DNA from: an uncultured Spirochaetaceae bacterium
Lineage (GTDB): Bacteria > Spirochaetota > Spirochaetia > Sphaerochaetales > Sphaerochaetaceae
Length of the DNA stretch: 6,268 nt
Direction of reading: 5' to 3'
Assembly (NCBI GenBank): GCA_946410375.1
Contig: CAMKAB010000053.1
Location: 1 to 6,268, forward strand
Below are positions 6,136 to 6,268 of this stretch, in pieces (the first letter of the stretch is position 1; every line of letters begins with the position of its first letter). The position numbers were made by a program, and so were the translations under genes. The notes under the pieces were generated by a model. The model had not been told where the DNA came from. It made no database searches and saw only the letters and a list, made by a program, of their open reading frames with translations.

Positions 6136-6162
6136 ATTATCAAAAAAAGTAAAAAACCTCAA
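6136..6162 (-). promoter_or_regulatory. Possible promoter of gap
   Basis: On the minus strand TTGAGG (6157–6162) and GATAAT (6136–6141) resemble sigma-70 -35 and -10 boxes. The 15-base spacer is short, and an alternative -10, TAATAA, gives 17. Runs of A and T lie just upstream, as in UP-type elements. If used, transcription would begin near 6130 and the dyad at 6101–6115 would lie in the early leader. A TATAAA at 6204–6209 is a rival -10, but its -35 match is poor. Confidence 0.3.
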
Positions 6163-6220
6163 TTATTTAGCAAAAAAAATGTTTGCTTTTTGAAAAAAAC
6201 TCCTTTATAATTGGACGCTT

Positions 6221-6239
6221 TTTGTTGCACTTTGTTGCA
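6221..6239. repeat. Tandem 9-base repeat upstream of gap
   Basis: TTTGTTGCA occurs at 6221–6229 and again at 6231–6239, with a 10-base period, about one helical turn. Repeats with this spacing place two binding sites on the same face of DNA, as in many tandem operators. It lies about 165 bases upstream of gap. Confidence 0.5.
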
Positions 6240-6268
6240 AACATCTTTTATTCTCCCGTTTTTTAATC

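Overview
This window looks like a housekeeping stretch of a bacterial chromosome, most likely from a spirochaete of the Treponema group. I infer this from the protein character and from the gene order pgk–tpiA–secG, which I recall from Treponema pallidum; no database search was possible. All six well-supported protein genes lie on the minus strand, so transcription runs from the right edge to the left.

Right half (6268 to about 2586): a 5' region with A-tracts and repeats precedes gap (glyceraldehyde-3-phosphate dehydrogenase). Then come pgk (phosphoglycerate kinase), tpiA (triosephosphate isomerase) and secG (Sec translocon subunit). Together gap, pgk and tpiA make up the triose-phosphate segment of lower glycolysis. 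pgk and tpiA are only 10 bases apart and are probably translationally coupled. The gap–pgk junction carries a strong 9-bp hairpin, which suggests that the operon is not expressed uniformly.

Middle (1968–2585): 618 bases with no convincing protein gene. This stretch holds a terminator-like hairpin with a GAAA tetraloop, which probably ends the glycolytic operon, and several other inverted repeats in a locally GC-richer core. It is the least explained part of the window.

Left part (1967 to 183): an exported parvulin-type peptidyl-prolyl isomerase gene is followed 89 bases later by nusB (transcription antitermination factor). nusB is followed by a short 3' region with inverted repeats and then a very clear intrinsic terminator at 183–214. 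Positions 1–182 are AT-rich and show no gene.

I found no mobile element, CRISPR array, tRNA or rRNA gene, and no clear novel system. The leads worth following are regulatory: the gap upstream region, the intercistronic hairpins, and the 618-base gap.
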